Notes: generated by a model from the sequence alone, not told the origin. Counted from the first letter of the stretch, positions 19,520-31,816 are shown. The stretch: DNA of 64,000 nt from Paracyclopina nana (GCA_019096065.1 JAGUCH010000004.1:5332001-5396000); one strand, 5' to 3'. A program made the numbers and translations.

Positions 19520-22500
19520 TTAATCATCTTAGCGGAAGTTTTCTAATATTTTGTCTCTAAACCTTGACAGATGAAATAACATTTTTTGTGACATCATCTC
19601 CCAGTTGTGATTAAGCCAGCTATAGTACGCGATAACAGTATTTGCTGAATGCAGGAATGCTTTTTTATCCTATTTTTACGGTGAAAATGGCTTTTACTGG
19701 GGCAACACAAGTGTTGATAGCGGCCTTTCCAAAGGGGATTTCCTACTTGACTCAGGAATGTGACAAAGCTTTTGCATGAATCATGAAAAAAGGGCAAATT
19801 CTGATGATGATGCCGGCGTAAGTCAGAAAAAACTGACCTTATCAAGATTTATCAGTGTTTTTATTTTTATTGCTTGGATACAAGTATTTTTTCTTTTTTA
19901 ATACTCATGAAAATTTTGCAAACAACATTAATTTTTGGAGACACTCCAACACCCCCTCAATGAAAAAGAAAGCAACTTTGCTGGGAAATCCCATATTTTT
20001 TATGACTAGGTTTGTACCAAAATCAGGATGTTACATGGGCGGATTGACGTCAATTCTTCCATGTTTACCTTAGATAATAGTAGATAATAATAGCAGCAAT
20101 ATAGGGACAAGAAAGTAGATCAATTAATTTATTGATAATCAAAAGTTCGGCCACTCTTTGAGTTTGAATCACCTCATCTGAATCGGTTGGCAAATCGTTG
20201 TAATTGCGTGGTTTCATTCATTAACCTTTTTCCCAGAAAAATCAAGATAAGCTATAAATGTCATAATAATCAATAAATTAGCAAAAACGGTAGCAATAAA
20301 TATTTGCTGAATAGAGAAACTAGCATCAGCGGGATTTTTAGCTAGCCTATGCATCATTCTAAGAAACATTTTAAAAGGCATCAATACAAATATAGGAATT
20401 TTTCAAATGCAACTTCATCACTCCTTGTAAGGACTTTTTTGTCAAAACTGACAGAACTAGTTTTCTTCACATGAATTAGCTTTGTTATTATCAACATAAC
20501 CTCTTTTGTAGCACATTAGTGAGCATTTTAAAATTGCATAAATTATCATGCATAGCAAATCGCGCTATTCTTTTGCACTATTCTTTCCGTTTTAGCCAAG
20601 AGTGAAAAATATGAAAAAATTGACATCTACTGAAAATCATTCACATTGAACTCATTTATCACCAATTGCATAAATAGCAAATATTTACTCAACAACAGAT
20701 TTGCAAAAGCCAGGGGGGTCTCGTAAGTGAGTTCTTGACGCAAGTTTTGCATGCTAAAATCACCAAATCTGTTTGTCTTAGCCTAGGTGGCGCTAGTAGT
20801 TCTTACTACATAGCGCGTGAGCTCAAGTGACGTGTCAGTCATGGAGGCAAGCAGGCTAATCTCACGCGTCTTCAACAGAGCTCCTAGATAAGTTCTGTCT
20901 TTTTTAAAAAAGTATGCAATTTGGGCACTTTTTGATAATTTAAGGCTGGTTATGGAAATTTTTGAAAGTGAAATCCACAGAATTCTATTGAAATTTTGTC
21001 TTGAAGCCTACCACAGCTCAGTCAGACTGTGTGCTATAGTAAAGCAGCGACAAGAACTCACCTTATTACTATAGATCATCTTGGCAAAAGCAAATAATCA
21101 AAATGAAAAACTTTCTACTCTAGCAATCCAACACACAGAAAAATAAGATACCAAAAACTCAATCTTAAAACTAGTACCTTGACTGAGGCTTTCTTTATCA
21201 ATCTGTAAGGAGCAAAGAATGCTCATGCAGTTTGGCTTCAAAGAATGCAAAATGGGGACATTAAGACAATCATGAATGGGGCAATACCCAACGCATTTCG
21301 GGTAGTTCCCGCTAACCTCTATCAGTTATCTAGCTACTGCACCACTCTGCATACTGGCCGAATTCCAGGAAAGACATGGACGTGCTGGGACATTTCAGGG
21401 AATCCCCGCGTACATATGTATGTTAACCTTACAGCTTGGCCTAGGTGAAATACGCTGGGGGTAATCCACCGGATTTGACACTGGTAGGAAAATGTAGGGA
21501 ATTTAATCAATATTTTATCATTAGTAATTCTTGGTAAAGCTATGAACCCAACAAAATATTAGGAAGAGGAAATTATTGAAATCGTATTAACTATTTGGCT
21601 TATTACCTTCAGGTGGGCAAACAAGGCGGATTTTTACTTTTTATGAAATTGAGTTACTTTGGCAACAAGATTAATGAATTCCACTTGAGTTTCTTGAACA
21701 CTGCTTTTTTATGACACACACTTAATAATGCTCGAATTTTATGCGAATACCTCACGCATACTTTATTCCAGCAGCACAAGCATTTATGCTTATAAAGACT
21801 ATATAATAACGTGAAGAATTCCACGAAACTGCGCCACTTTATTCGAGTGCCAAAGCAGGAGACAGGTTCAACACTGACAAGGAAAAGTTGGTGTACCTTG
21901 AAAAATGCGTACTCTGTGCACCAAGAGAAGACTCTCGAAAAATTGTAGCTGAGAGCTGCCACAGTGCATATCTTTTAGAGCTTCTATTAATTGAAGCAGC
22001 AGCAATGATTGTCATTAGAAGAGAAGACTAATTCATGAAAAATCAAGTTTTCAACAATAATAGAGCTAGACATTTCTGGTGATTTAGGGGCATAACAATA
22101 GCCTATTATTTTTAGAGTCTGTTATGGATGTGTGGTAAAAATAGCCAAAGTTGCGCGCACTTTATTGGCAAATGTGATGCAAGTGGCAAGATCCAACAAG
22201 TCAGTTGATGAAAAAAACGTTTTCTGATGCAATATTGCTTTTGTACACGTTACTCCTAGAAATGTGGTATGATCCAACAAGTTGGACCTGACACGCCATG
22301 CTACAGCCTCAGAGGCTGCTGCAGTATTCCATATAGCTAAAATGCTGCTTAGGGGCTTAAAAAGAAGACTGTTGCTGTCTGGCCCTGACTCACTTTTTTC
22401 GCAGCTGTTGCAGAAGGGCATCAAACTAACCCAAGGTCATTTCAATATGCACATTGCTTTTTTATGTAAAAAAGCAAGAATGCTACTGATAATATGAAAG

Positions 22501-23019
22501 ATATTTTACCTTGTAAGAAAAGCATGTTCTCCTTCAAAAAGGAGCGTTTTTTATGGTTTGTTTTGCATTCCCCAAAACTTTTGAAAACTAGCCTTATTTC
22601 GCGTGTCGAAGAGTCTAAACTGAAGCACAGAAATCCTTTCAAGCTGCTGTAAAAATTATCTTTCTTCGCCAAAAATTTTTTCTCTGACTCTGCATTAAAA
22701 ATGAAAAAAATAGTTTTATGTGTGCGTCTGATGAAATGAGGAAGCTCAAAAAACCGTTGCTGCGTAGGCTTAAAACAAAGGTATAAGAAACAAAACCTGA
22801 TCATCAAGTAGACATATGCATGAATTTTTCGTATGTTTCCAAGCATTGTGTAATAGTACACGGTGCATGCCTAGTTAGTCCGGCATAACATAGGCGGTAT
22901 AGTCCCGGAGTTTGATGCAGTCGCGGCGCGCGCTTCAACTACAGAGAATTTCTCGGTGAACACTCGTCAGTTTCAGTTCTAACTCGAAGCAGAATTGACG
23001 TAAGCGCATCAGAGCAATT
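19520..23019. other. Gene-poor AT-rich region, no gene supported
   Basis: About 3.5 kb with only short unconvincing open frames (for example 21245-21448 + and 22442-22861 -). The end (about 22900-23019) is richer in G+C and probably carries the promoter and 5' UTR of the SARM1-like gene. If the exon at 17470 belongs to that gene, this is intron sequence. Confidence 0.5.
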
Positions 23020-24554
23020 ATGACAATACCCATTTGCAACAACCAGTTGCTAACTCAAAAAGCAGTCAACATGAAAGAAATGAACAATAATCACAATAAT
23101 TTGAAGCTCATCACAAACATGGACGTAAGTACCTGATAAAAGCGTGGAATAGTAAAACGAACAGAATTTATGGCTGGCTGGAGTTTTTATCAAAAAGAAA
23201 AAAAAATACTGATAAATTACTAAAGAAGGTCATAGTTTTATGGCACCTTAGTATCTTTTGATAATTTTCAGTATTCATTCAGTTATGGCAAGGGAGTGTA
23301 ACCATGAGCTTCGTAGGCAAAGCTTAATTGTGAAATATGGCCAACTTTGGCAGTCGGTCACTCGCAGATTAAGAGTTGGTTGATAAAAGTATTTCTGGAT
23401 CGAATCATGATGGCTTACCTTGATTTCAGGTCCCAATTTGGACAGTTGAAGACGTACTCTCTTGGGTGAGAAGGGCAGGTTTTTCAGCCTTTGCTGAAGC
23501 CTTCAAAGACTCCGAGGTCGATGGTGACCTCTTGCTCCAACTTGATGAGGCCAATCTTAAGCAAGACCTTGGCATTGAAAATGGCATCTTGAGGAAACGA
23601 TTCACTCGTGAGCTGAACAACCTGAAGAAAAATGCAGATTATTCATGCATCGACAGGCATGGGGTGGCACACTTCCTCTCCAGCATTGACAACAAGGCCT
23701 ATGCCTATGGCCTCATCCTCAATGACATGTCCCCTGATTTCATGAAAAAGCTCAACGCCACGGACTTGAATGACATGCTCAAAGAAGCAGGTGTGGCCAG
23801 TGCAGTTCACAGACATCAAATCGTTGAAGCCTGCCAGGATGGAGAAGACCATGATGATCAAGGCCAGAAGCTCTTGGAGAGGCAATTAAGTGCTGAAGCC
23901 ACCTATGATGTCTACTTGTCTTTTGCTGGCATGAACCATGGCTCCACTGAATTGGCTTCTCTGCTTGCCATGCATTTGCAGCTGAGAGGCTTGAGTATCT
24001 TCAACCCCTCAGAGCATTTGGATATGTCGCAAAGAATCTGTGACACAGAAAGCTGCGTCTGGACGTCCAATGCTCAGGCGCTTAAAAGGTGCAGGAATCT
24101 TGTACTTGTCTTGGGTGCTGGTGCCCTGGACGGTTGCATTGGTGATATCCACTGCAAAGACAAGCTACACAGAGAAGTGAAGGCTGCCCTCCAAGCCAAG
24201 GACTGCAACATAATCCCAGTAGTTGAGGCTGACTTCCAATTCCCAGATCCCGAGGAGCTTCCAGAGGACATGAGAGCTCTTTGCTACTTTAACTCAGTGC
24301 GATGGGTGCATGATTACCAGGATGCCTGTGTAGATAAGCTTGAGAGGTTCCTCAGAGGAGAAGCTTTCTTGAGATCATCAGCCAACAGCTTTGGCAGTTA
24401 TCCTGGCAACCGCACACCCACCTTGAATATCCCCTTTTCAACACAAACCTCCAGATCGAGAACAGATTCGGGCAGATCTTCACCATCAAGGCTGACCCCA
24501 ATCAAAACGTACCGCCAACGGACAGACAGCTATGATTCTGCAATTAGTCCTTAA
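23020..24554 (+). CDS. SARM1: SARM1/TIR-1-like SAM-SAM-TIR protein without ARM domain in view
   Basis: Two exons, 23020-23124 and 23430-24554, phase 0, 409 residues. SAM1 (WTVEDVLSWVRRAGFSAFAE to GILRKRFTRELNNL), SAM2 (CIDRHGVAHFLSS to VHRHQIVEACQ) and a TIR domain (TYDVYLSFAG to WVHDYQDACVDKLERFL), then a Ser/Arg-rich tail. SARM1 is an NAD+ hydrolase that drives axon degeneration and innate signalling; its SAM domains form the octamer. The glutamate equivalent to human E642 is present (CKDKLHREV), but the preceding Trp (human W638) is Lys, the Asp at human D594 is lost and the BB-loop region is replaced by a longer stretch (HLDMSQRICDTESC). The N-terminal ARM domain that inhibits human SARM1 is not visible. 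Poly(A) signal at 24600-24605. Confidence 0.88.
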
Positions 24555-24626
24555 AAATTAAGTTATTGTAAATGCCTCTCTGGTGTTAACTACCGTCAAA
24601 ATAAAGCATATGAAATGATTAAATGA

Positions 24627-25064
24627 TTAAAACGAGGACTTTTTGATGTGGCTTTCGTAGTAAAAAGTGCCGATTTCAATGTAAGGCTGCTTTTCAACTT
24701 GGCTCAGTTGTCGCCATTTAAAACGGAGAATCTTGTTGACATCTTTCATTAATGGAACTTTGTCCTAAATAGAAACTATTCCAGTAAAGACTACAGTAAA
24801 AGAGGAAAAAGTTAAGCTCACCTTTTCTGGGAATTTCTCGCGTAAAATTTCCAATCTTTTGTCCATTCCGAACCAATAAAAGCTCAGCTTTTGAACGGCG
24901 ACGTGTCGCGCCGCATCGGAACTTTCAGGGTTTTTCCGCTCATCACTTTCAGTCTCAGTGTTTGGTTTAGTTTTACTTTTGCGCTCAATTAGAGGAATTT
25001 CCCGTTTTTCTGCAGGGAAGTTCGACCTTTGATCATCTTTAAAGTCGTGGAAACTCGAATTCAT
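24627..25064 (-). CDS. Small HMG-box-like protein
   Basis: Two exons, 25064-24822 and 24764-24627, with a 57-bp GT-AG intron in phase 0, giving 126 residues. The first ~50 residues are polar and charged. The rest resembles a divergent HMG box: YWFGMDKRLEILREKFPEK, then DVNKILRFKWRQLSQVEKQPY, the W-x-x-LS-x-x-EKxPY core being typical of helices 2-3. Such boxes bend DNA in chromatin or transcription factors. The box is short and poorly matched in helix 1, so the exact family is uncertain. The stop lies 22 bp from the poly(A) signal of the convergent SARM1-like gene. Confidence 0.65.
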
Positions 25065-26032
25065 TTCCCTCGCTAGTTGCTGAACGCTGATGGACGAAAT
25101 AGATTAGCATAACTTGCTTGGATTTTGACGCGCAATAATTTCGCGGAAAATTTGCTCCAAGCTGCTTCTTCTTACGATTAACAATTTTTAAAATGGTCAC
25201 GTAGCTAACTCTCGATCTGATTCATCTGACCGAGGTCATCGAGAACGATGTTGAATCGCAACTGAGTTTGCCGATTTCTGGAATAGACCAAATGGTGAAT
25301 TTCGACGGTTTTTGTAAGAATTTGGTTGAATTTGAAAAAGTCAGTCCGTTAACGTCAGATTAAGATTGCCTTCAAGATTCAACTTGAAAAATGAATCATG
25401 AAACAAAATCGATTTTCGGGTCTCCCTGCGGATAATCGGCGAATTAAGTTCGTGTCAAGTGAGTACGGACGAAAGAGTGCATTGCTTTAGTTGCAAGGTG
25501 GTTGATAATATTGCGGAGCTGCTTGCATCAATGTAGTTTGGCTCGAATCTGATGGATACAGCTTTTTTGGAATTTTTACACCTGCATGAGGTAAGTGCTG
25601 AACGTTTAGTCCAAAATTGATAAATAGCTATCTGTGTTTAGCACTCGGTTTTCTCATTGCATACACGTTCACGTGTAAGAGTGTTAAATAATTATTTTGA
25701 ATACCTATCATGATTAGTGAACGCGTACGGGATCGCGCATCAATCAGATATTGTGATTATTGTCTAATATTTGTTCGTTCCATAGCTCATAATGCGCGCG
25801 TCCGACAGCAGTTACATAAGGCCACTTTGGGTCTATTCTATCAAAAATGATTGCCTAATTTGGTTGCTTCCCCAATTCTTAATTTTATCAGCTGTGACTA
25901 AGGTTACAGTGAATTTGTTCATTTTTACCTTATTTTTGTGAATTGTATTTGCAGTTTGCAAGGCAGCTACAGTGCATCATTAGTTTGAGAAACAAATGTC
26001 AAAGCAAAGTAAATATTTAAGAAAAGAAAATA
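25065..26032. other. Intergenic, nothing firmly recognised
   Basis: About 970 bp. A possible tiny two-exon plus-strand frame (ATG at 25551, donor about 25590, acceptor about 25954) would encode only 34 residues and has no other support. The rest is AT-rich without motif. Confidence 0.45.
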
Positions 26033-28648
26033 TTAGTCCGCCATCAAAGTTATGAGGGCTCTATGCAATGCCTTTTTGTAATAAGGATACTCTTCATGCA
26101 GGTAAACTAGCAACTTCTTCATGTCTTCATTTTGGTCCCTCAATTGAGCTATTTCACTGAGCGTGGCATTCTCATTGTCACCTGACATTCTGTACTTTTT
26201 GCCCTTGATAGCTCTGTACCATTTGGCTCTGGTCTGCAAGGCCAGAATTTGCACCGTTTTTGTCTCCTTCTTGGCAAGGAACTTTTCAATGTTCTGGTTC
26301 AATTCATGGCTTTTGTCATGAAGGTTTTTGAGTAGCTCTTGCTTGACCTCTAATTCTGACTCCAAGCAGTTCTCCCTGGTTTCAGTCTCCTGGATGACAG
26401 CTGTCAATTCCTTTTCCTCGCGTGTCAACTTCTTCAGTTTGTTTTTAAGATCATCGATCTTTCTTGCTACCAAAACTCTGGTGGTTTGAGGTCTTTGGGA
26501 TGCTCGGTGAGAGCTTGTGGCCACTGCTCTGTTCACCAGGGTTTCTCTCCTTGTCACAGTATGAGCAAGGCTCTCCATAAGCTCCTTGGTGGTCTTGGCA
26601 ATCTGATCAGCCTTCACTTGTCGCCTATGTAATTCATTCTTGAGTTGCTCAAGATTGTCCTTTTCCCTTGACACCAAATGCTTCGTGTTGGAAGAGGACT
26701 TGACTTGATCCTCCATTTGCACAAGTTCATCAGCTGCTTGAATAGCAAGGAGTTTTTCAGTCTCCACATCTTTGGCCAATTGCTCCACTTCAACCTTGAT
26801 GGCTTCCACTTGTCCTACCAAGTCAGACATGGCATTCACCTCATGGGCTCTTTTTGATTCAATGGATTGCATGGAATTGTCATAGTTGGTTTTTTCCTCA
26901 CTTAGTTGCTTGTTCACCCGGACAATGCTTCCATTCTTGGCCTCAATCCTTCGGTTCAATTCGTGCAGGTTCTGCTTCATAGATTCTATGTCAGAGCCAA
27001 GCTTCATTTTCTTCTCTTGCATGATGCAAAATTTCCTCGTCAAATCAGTGAGTGCTGCATTGGCATTAGCCCTGGATTCAATTAGCTCTATGAACTCATT
27101 TTGGTACTTCAACCATGCCTTTTTGCCAGCATTGCAAAACTCCTGAGTGGCCTCAATTTCATTTTTGGTTTTTTCAATATCAGCCTCTAATGGTGACAAA
27201 GCAGCACCATTTTTGGCCAAGATCAGAGCATCTCTTTCCTTGGTCTTTACATCAATTTGCGATTGCTTCTTGTCAATCAAAGTTTGAGCTCTGAGCAATC
27301 CAGACTCAATTTGGGATAGCAATTTGCTCAAGTTACCTATGTCAGCTTCCAACTTGTGGATGTCCTCCACTTGCTGGTCAACATAGGCCACCTTGGACAT
27401 GATGCCTTCCATGGCTGATGACATTTGATTCTGGGTGTCAATCATTTGATTTTCAAGGACCCTGGTTTTCTCCCGCAGAATCTTGATTTGCTTTTTGGCA
27501 TTGGTAGTGCTTTTGTCAGAGGCAGCTTGCTCCCTATCCAAGTGAAGGTTTTCTTCGCTGATTTCTCTGGTGATGTCTGTCAATTTGATTACTTGTTGTC
27601 TTGCTTCATTCAATTGCCTTTCCAAATCAGAAGCCTGGCTCTCTGTTAATTTGAGAGTATCCAAAGTTCTCAAATGAGACTCGTGCACTTTGTTCAAGTC
27701 CAATTTTGCCTCTTCAATTTGAGTAGCAGCCCTCTTGATTTGATTCCTCCTCTGATGTGCCAACCTTTCAGCTTTCTGACTCAGAGTGGTCAAATGTTCA
27801 TGCTTTTCTTGACAGACAATGATCTCTTCTTTGGTCCCATCAATCTCCATCTTGACAGCCTTCAAGGCCAATTCCTGATTCTTGAGGGCAAGCCTGAACG
27901 ACTCCAGGGCTTCATCTCTTTTGCTCAAGTTGATTACTGCAGTGGTCCACTTTTGCATGATGGACATTTTCTCCAGCCTGACTTTATTGGTTTCCTCCTC
28001 TGATTTCCTAACAAGGCCCATAATTTCTTCAGATTGCAATTTCATGGCATCAGCTTGAGATTGGTAATCCAGTGCTTTCTGCTCCAAATCTTCCATATCC
28101 TGAGCTAATTTGTTCAAGTAGAGATCCTGGAGCTTTTTCTGCTCTTGTAGCTTTCTAAAATCCTCTTCAGCTTTTGAAGCTTCAGTTTGAGTGGCGTTGA
28201 CCGCTCCAGCCATGTTGATTCTTCTGGTGGTCAAGACAATTTGAGATGCCAAAATTCTGTTATATTTTTCCTTGAGATTGTCATTTTTGGATCTTTCTTT
28301 CTTGTGTATATCAGTCAAATCGTTGAGCCTGGTCTCATATTTCCTATTGGCATTTTCAAAGTACATCCTTTGATGGGCAATGGCTTGTGTCTCATCGGTC
28401 AATTTGGCCAATTTTCTCTGCTCCAATTTGAGCAGTCTTTGGGTTTCATGCAATTGCAAAGTTTGTTTTGCTTTGGCCTTCTTTTTGTCGGCATTTTCCT
28501 TCTGCAAAAATTGCAACTCCTCTTCAGCCTCTTGAAGCCTCTTCTTCAATATGGCCTCAACTGCTTTTTGAAAGGTCTCTAATTTGGGATGGTCCACGCC
28601 CAAATCCTCCTCAATTTGAGTTTCAACAAAAGAAGAAACTCCATCCAT
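26033..28648 (-). CDS. CCDC40: CCDC40, axonemal 96-nm ruler protein
   Basis: One uninterrupted exon of 871 residues, almost entirely coiled coil. Matches to CCDC40 by eye include SPLEADIEKTKNEI, the TVTRRETLVNRA block, KKLTREEKELTAVIQETE, ILALQTRAKWYRAIKGKKY and the C-terminal YLHEEYPYYKKALHRALITL. CCDC40 with CCDC39 forms the molecular ruler that sets the 96-nm repeat of ciliary axonemes and anchors inner dynein arms and the nexin-dynein regulatory complex. Human CCDC40 is longer (1,142) mainly through a variable N-terminus. I start at the ATG at 28648-28646. The STK40 stop is only 203 bp upstream on the same strand. Confidence 0.85.
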   Translation of the reverse strand: MDGVSSFVETQIEEDLGVDHPKLETFQKAVEAILKKRLQEAEEELQFLQKENADKKKAKAKQTLQLHETQRLLKLEQRKLAKLTDETQAIAHQRMYFENANRKYETRLNDLTDIHKKERSKNDNLKEKYNRILASQIVLTTRRINMAGAVNATQTEASKAEEDFRKLQEQKKLQDLYLNKLAQDMEDLEQKALDYQSQADAMKLQSEEIMGLVRKSEEETNKVRLEKMSIMQKWTTAVINLSKRDEALESFRLALKNQELALKAVKMEIDGTKEEIIVCQEKHEHLTTLSQKAERLAHQRRNQIKRAATQIEEAKLDLNKVHESHLRTLDTLKLTESQASDLERQLNEARQQVIKLTDITREISEENLHLDREQAASDKSTTNAKKQIKILREKTRVLENQMIDTQNQMSSAMEGIMSKVAYVDQQVEDIHKLEADIGNLSKLLSQIESGLLRAQTLIDKKQSQIDVKTKERDALILAKNGAALSPLEADIEKTKNEIEATQEFCNAGKKAWLKYQNEFIELIESRANANAALTDLTRKFCIMQEKKMKLGSDIESMKQNLHELNRRIEAKNGSIVRVNKQLSEEKTNYDNSMQSIESKRAHEVNAMSDLVGQVEAIKVEVEQLAKDVETEKLLAIQAADELVQMEDQVKSSSNTKHLVSREKDNLEQLKNELHRRQVKADQIAKTTKELMESLAHTVTRRETLVNRAVATSSHRASQRPQTTRVLVARKIDDLKNKLKKLTREEKELTAVIQETETRENCLESELEVKQELLKNLHDKSHELNQNIEKFLAKKETKTVQILALQTRAKWYRAIKGKKYRMSGDNENATLSEIAQLRDQNEDMKKLLVYLHEEYPYYKKALHRALITLMAD

Positions 28649-28851
28649 TTTCTCCACTTTCCTACTACTGTTTGATCAATAATACGTACATTGATAGTAC
28701 ATTCAGGTAGAGAACAAGAATTATCGATTAGATACTCTCAACTCTATTTTGGGTATGTATGTTCATGTAATGAAATGCCTTGTATTGATCCAACATTAGT
28801 ATTTGTATTTTTGGTAACTTTCTAAGTATGAGGTTAAAAAAGTATGTATCA

Positions 28852-30723
28852 CTAATTATGGTTGGTATTACTAGAAAATCCATGAGGAGTTGGCCCACAT
28901 ATGGAAAGATCTAAGACAGATTCCTGTTCAATCACAGGGACTGGTACAGCAGCTGGCTCAGCTGGAATAGGTGGTGCTAAAGGTGGACCACCAGAGCTTG
29001 ATGATTGCCTCAAAGAGGCCAACATCAAGGGTGACCTAGATGACAGCAACAATTGCTCATTTGTCACTGGCTCTGGACTGGCACCATCCAGAATTGGCCT
29101 TCCAGTTGTAGATGTGGCCTTAGTGGAGTCTCCTTGCCGCAATTTGCTCACAAGGGTTCCATACATTCTGTACTCTTCAGCTGTCAAAGGTCTGGCATCT
29201 GAGCTTAGCCTTGTCACCTTGATCGTTCCAGGAACATTTTGGGACCCAACGGATGCTTTGCCTGTTGATGATCCATGCATAGGCTTGTGTGATTGCTGCA
29301 TGAGCTTAAGCAGCAAGTCAGTATTGGCAGACTCAATTTTGGCAGCTTTTTCCTTCTCAGCTCTGGCTTTGGCTTCTTCCTCTGAAAATTCAGGAACAAG
29401 TTGCAAATTGGATGCAGGAGCTGAAATCGACCTCCAAATTGCTATGATGCTCTCCAAGGCATCTTTCACTTGGCTGGCTGTCATCCTTTCCTTGGGATTT
29501 GTGATCAGTAACTTTCTTATCAGAGTCTTGGTATCTTCAGACACTCTGCCATCATCAGGAATGTTATACTCGGCACTTTTGATTTCTAAAAATACAAGAG
29601 CTTAGAAAAACAGAAACTTAATCGTCCGAATCATGCAGTCTTACTTTGAAATAATTCATGCGGAGCAGAATCATAGAAAGGAAATTGACCATAGAGCATT
29701 GTAAAAAGAACCACCCCAAGCGCCCACATATCTGAAGGCTTTCCAGCGTATGGCTTTCCACTGAGCACATCCGGTGAAATGTACGCTGGCGAACCTCTTT
29801 GATCCTTGAGCAAATCTTGGTCATTCATGAGATGCTTGCCCAAGCAGAAATTGGTCAAGGTGATTTTTCTCGACCTCAAGTTGAGCACTATGTTGCCAAG
29901 CTTCAAATCACGATGGATGACATTCTTTTCGTGTAATTTGTCAACGACAGAAACAACTGAATAGAAAATGCTCAAGGCTTCTCTTTCACTGAGCTTTTTC
30001 TCCCTGATTACGTGGTGTTGTAAGTTGATTAAATCCTGAGTCTTGTGTGTGAAATCGTTGGGAGTGAGGCAGTCTAGAACGAGGCAAATCCTTCTCAGTT
30101 TGCGCCCATTGTAAACAGCCTTGACACCCGACACCTCTTCCATCAGACAAAGTTCAGTGAAAAAGTCATGCTTTTGAATGACACCATCCATACCAGAAAG
30201 AAGAGAGAGCAAAGCATGCTCAGTGTGTAGAAGCATCTGTAAAGCAATGACATTAGGTTGAATAAATAAAAAAATGACGCGGCAATAATTTCAAGAAAAG
30301 TGAATTGCGAATAACGTTTTCCCGTCAAATAGAAGAGGTGTGAACAAAACTCACTTTTCCTTGCTTTTCATCCTGGCTTTCCTCTCGTGCATGCCTCCCA
30401 ATACCACTGTACAGCGTTAAAAGCTTGATTTGGTAATACTTGTCTGAATTCTCTAGCCTGGCCAAGCATTGGACGATGCTCTTCACGGGCGAGATACCCA
30501 ACTTAGGTCCAAGCAAATATTTTCCAGCTCTTCGCGTGTGAGGTGGGACAAGCACACCAACTAAATTGGGATCAAAGCTTTCAGTGGAGACATTGCCTAA
30601 AGTCCTGGCTGAATTTGAGTTAGTGCTATTGGAAGACGTAGTTGAGGTTCTCCTTGAGCATGGTCTGGATGATGAGGATTCGTCATTGTTTGGCATCGAT
30701 GATGATCGGCGACGTCGCTTCAT
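28852..30723 (-). CDS. STK40: Serine/threonine (pseudo)kinase 40
   Basis: Three exons, 30723-30355, 30236-29645 and 29585-28852, phases 0 and 1, 564 residues. The match to STK40 is close: LGPKLGISPVKSIVQCLARL, ERQGK-type junction MLLHTEHALLSLLSG, RICLVLDCL, DLINLQHHVIREKKLSERE, HRDLKLGNIVLN, QRGSPAYISPDVLSGKPY and PSDMWALGVVLFTMLYGQFP. The DFG motif is NFC (TNFCLGKH), as in the STK40/Tribbles-related pseudokinases, so it probably acts as a substrate adaptor for the COP1 ubiquitin ligase. The N-terminus (~60 residues) is Ser/Asn/Arg-rich, and the ~230-residue C-terminal tail (Pro/Ser-rich) is not conserved with vertebrates. Confidence 0.92.
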
Positions 30724-31816
30724 CTTCAGCCAATGAACATTAACTGAATTCTCAAGCTTAGGAAGATTTAGGTGAAAGTTTAACGTTCTAAGCTGTTAAG
30801 TAACTTTTGTTTTCCTTTTTTTATATAGTCCAGGTAAAATGTTGTATCCATTTTCCATTATTCTTAGCCAATCAGAAATGTACGTGCCATGTTTTAACGG
30901 AATTTTTTTAGATCCACAAATCACAAAACCTTTCACTAAAAATTGGTCTTAATTACCTCACGTTCAAGCTTTTAAATGCTACTTGGTATATTTAATTTAA
31001 AAATTTTCTAGACTTAACATTTTCTTTCCTTCATTGCACTTAAATAGAAGTCATCAATTCGTCTAGTTGATGCACATCATAAAATTTGTACGATTATTTC
31101 AGTTTCCATTTCCAAGAAAGCTTGCAAAACTGCATAAGGAAATTTCAAGAGGAAGATTGCGCTGTTAGCAGATTTTTAGCCAATTAGGAGGACGTTTCTA
31201 TGAGTAGAAGGCAAAGTGGAGCTTTCACTTTTCATGGTTAAAAAAGGTCACGTATATCCATGTGGTCCAATTTCATAAGTCCAGGTATGATCATACTCAA
31301 TAGCTGCATTAATGGTCTTAGTTTATGTATTAAGAGCTGTCTAAGGTTGAAGTGTGCGTTTCCATTTTTCTCTATTATGCTAAAACGTAGGTCACGACTA
31401 ACAGCTAGGGCATCAGCAATATTGTCTGAATGTTATCTCAGAAAACAAACAAAAAAGATCAAATAGAGATCGAAAAATGTCATACGAGTGTGACAACCAA
31501 AACAAGCATTTTTATTTAGTTGCCTAACAAATGCCATTGGAAAAAGACATCGATATCATTATACTACCACGTAAGTATATTAAATTATTTGCCAATTTTA
31601 ATCTCCTGAAAAATGCTAGATTATTGCTTTCCGCCAAATAAATGAGAGTTAATCTCGCATTAAACTTAAATCCCATACAGTTCTCAAATTAGCCTTGATT
31701 GGCATTTTTTGAAAGTTTTGCGCCATTTTTGAACTATGTGGATATCTCAGCTTAACGCAGCATTGCAACTTAGCAAGTTCTCAGTATTGAAGTCACTTCC
31801 TTTCTAGGGTCTCAAG
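30724..31816. other. Divergent 5' region of STK40 and ACSL
   Basis: About 1.1 kb, AT-rich. A polypyrimidine-AG (cctttctag, ending 31807) sits 9 bp before the ACSL start codon, suggesting a 5'-UTR intron whose upstream non-coding exon lies in this stretch. No coding exon supported; a 68-codon frame at 31260-31466 has no likeness. Confidence 0.5.

Noticed and set aside
20700..20900. Possible tRNA-like or structured RNA in a G+C-richer patch
   Set aside because: No A/B box pair or cloverleaf could be built.
22442..22861. 139-codon minus-strand frame with hydrophobic start
   Set aside because: Low-complexity Phe/Lys/Leu composition of AT-rich DNA, no splice or family support.
26033..28648. CCDC39 or a myosin-like coiled coil
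   Set aside because: The C-terminal EEYPYYKKALH block and the RRETLV and SPLE blocks match CCDC40, not CCDC39 or myosin tails.
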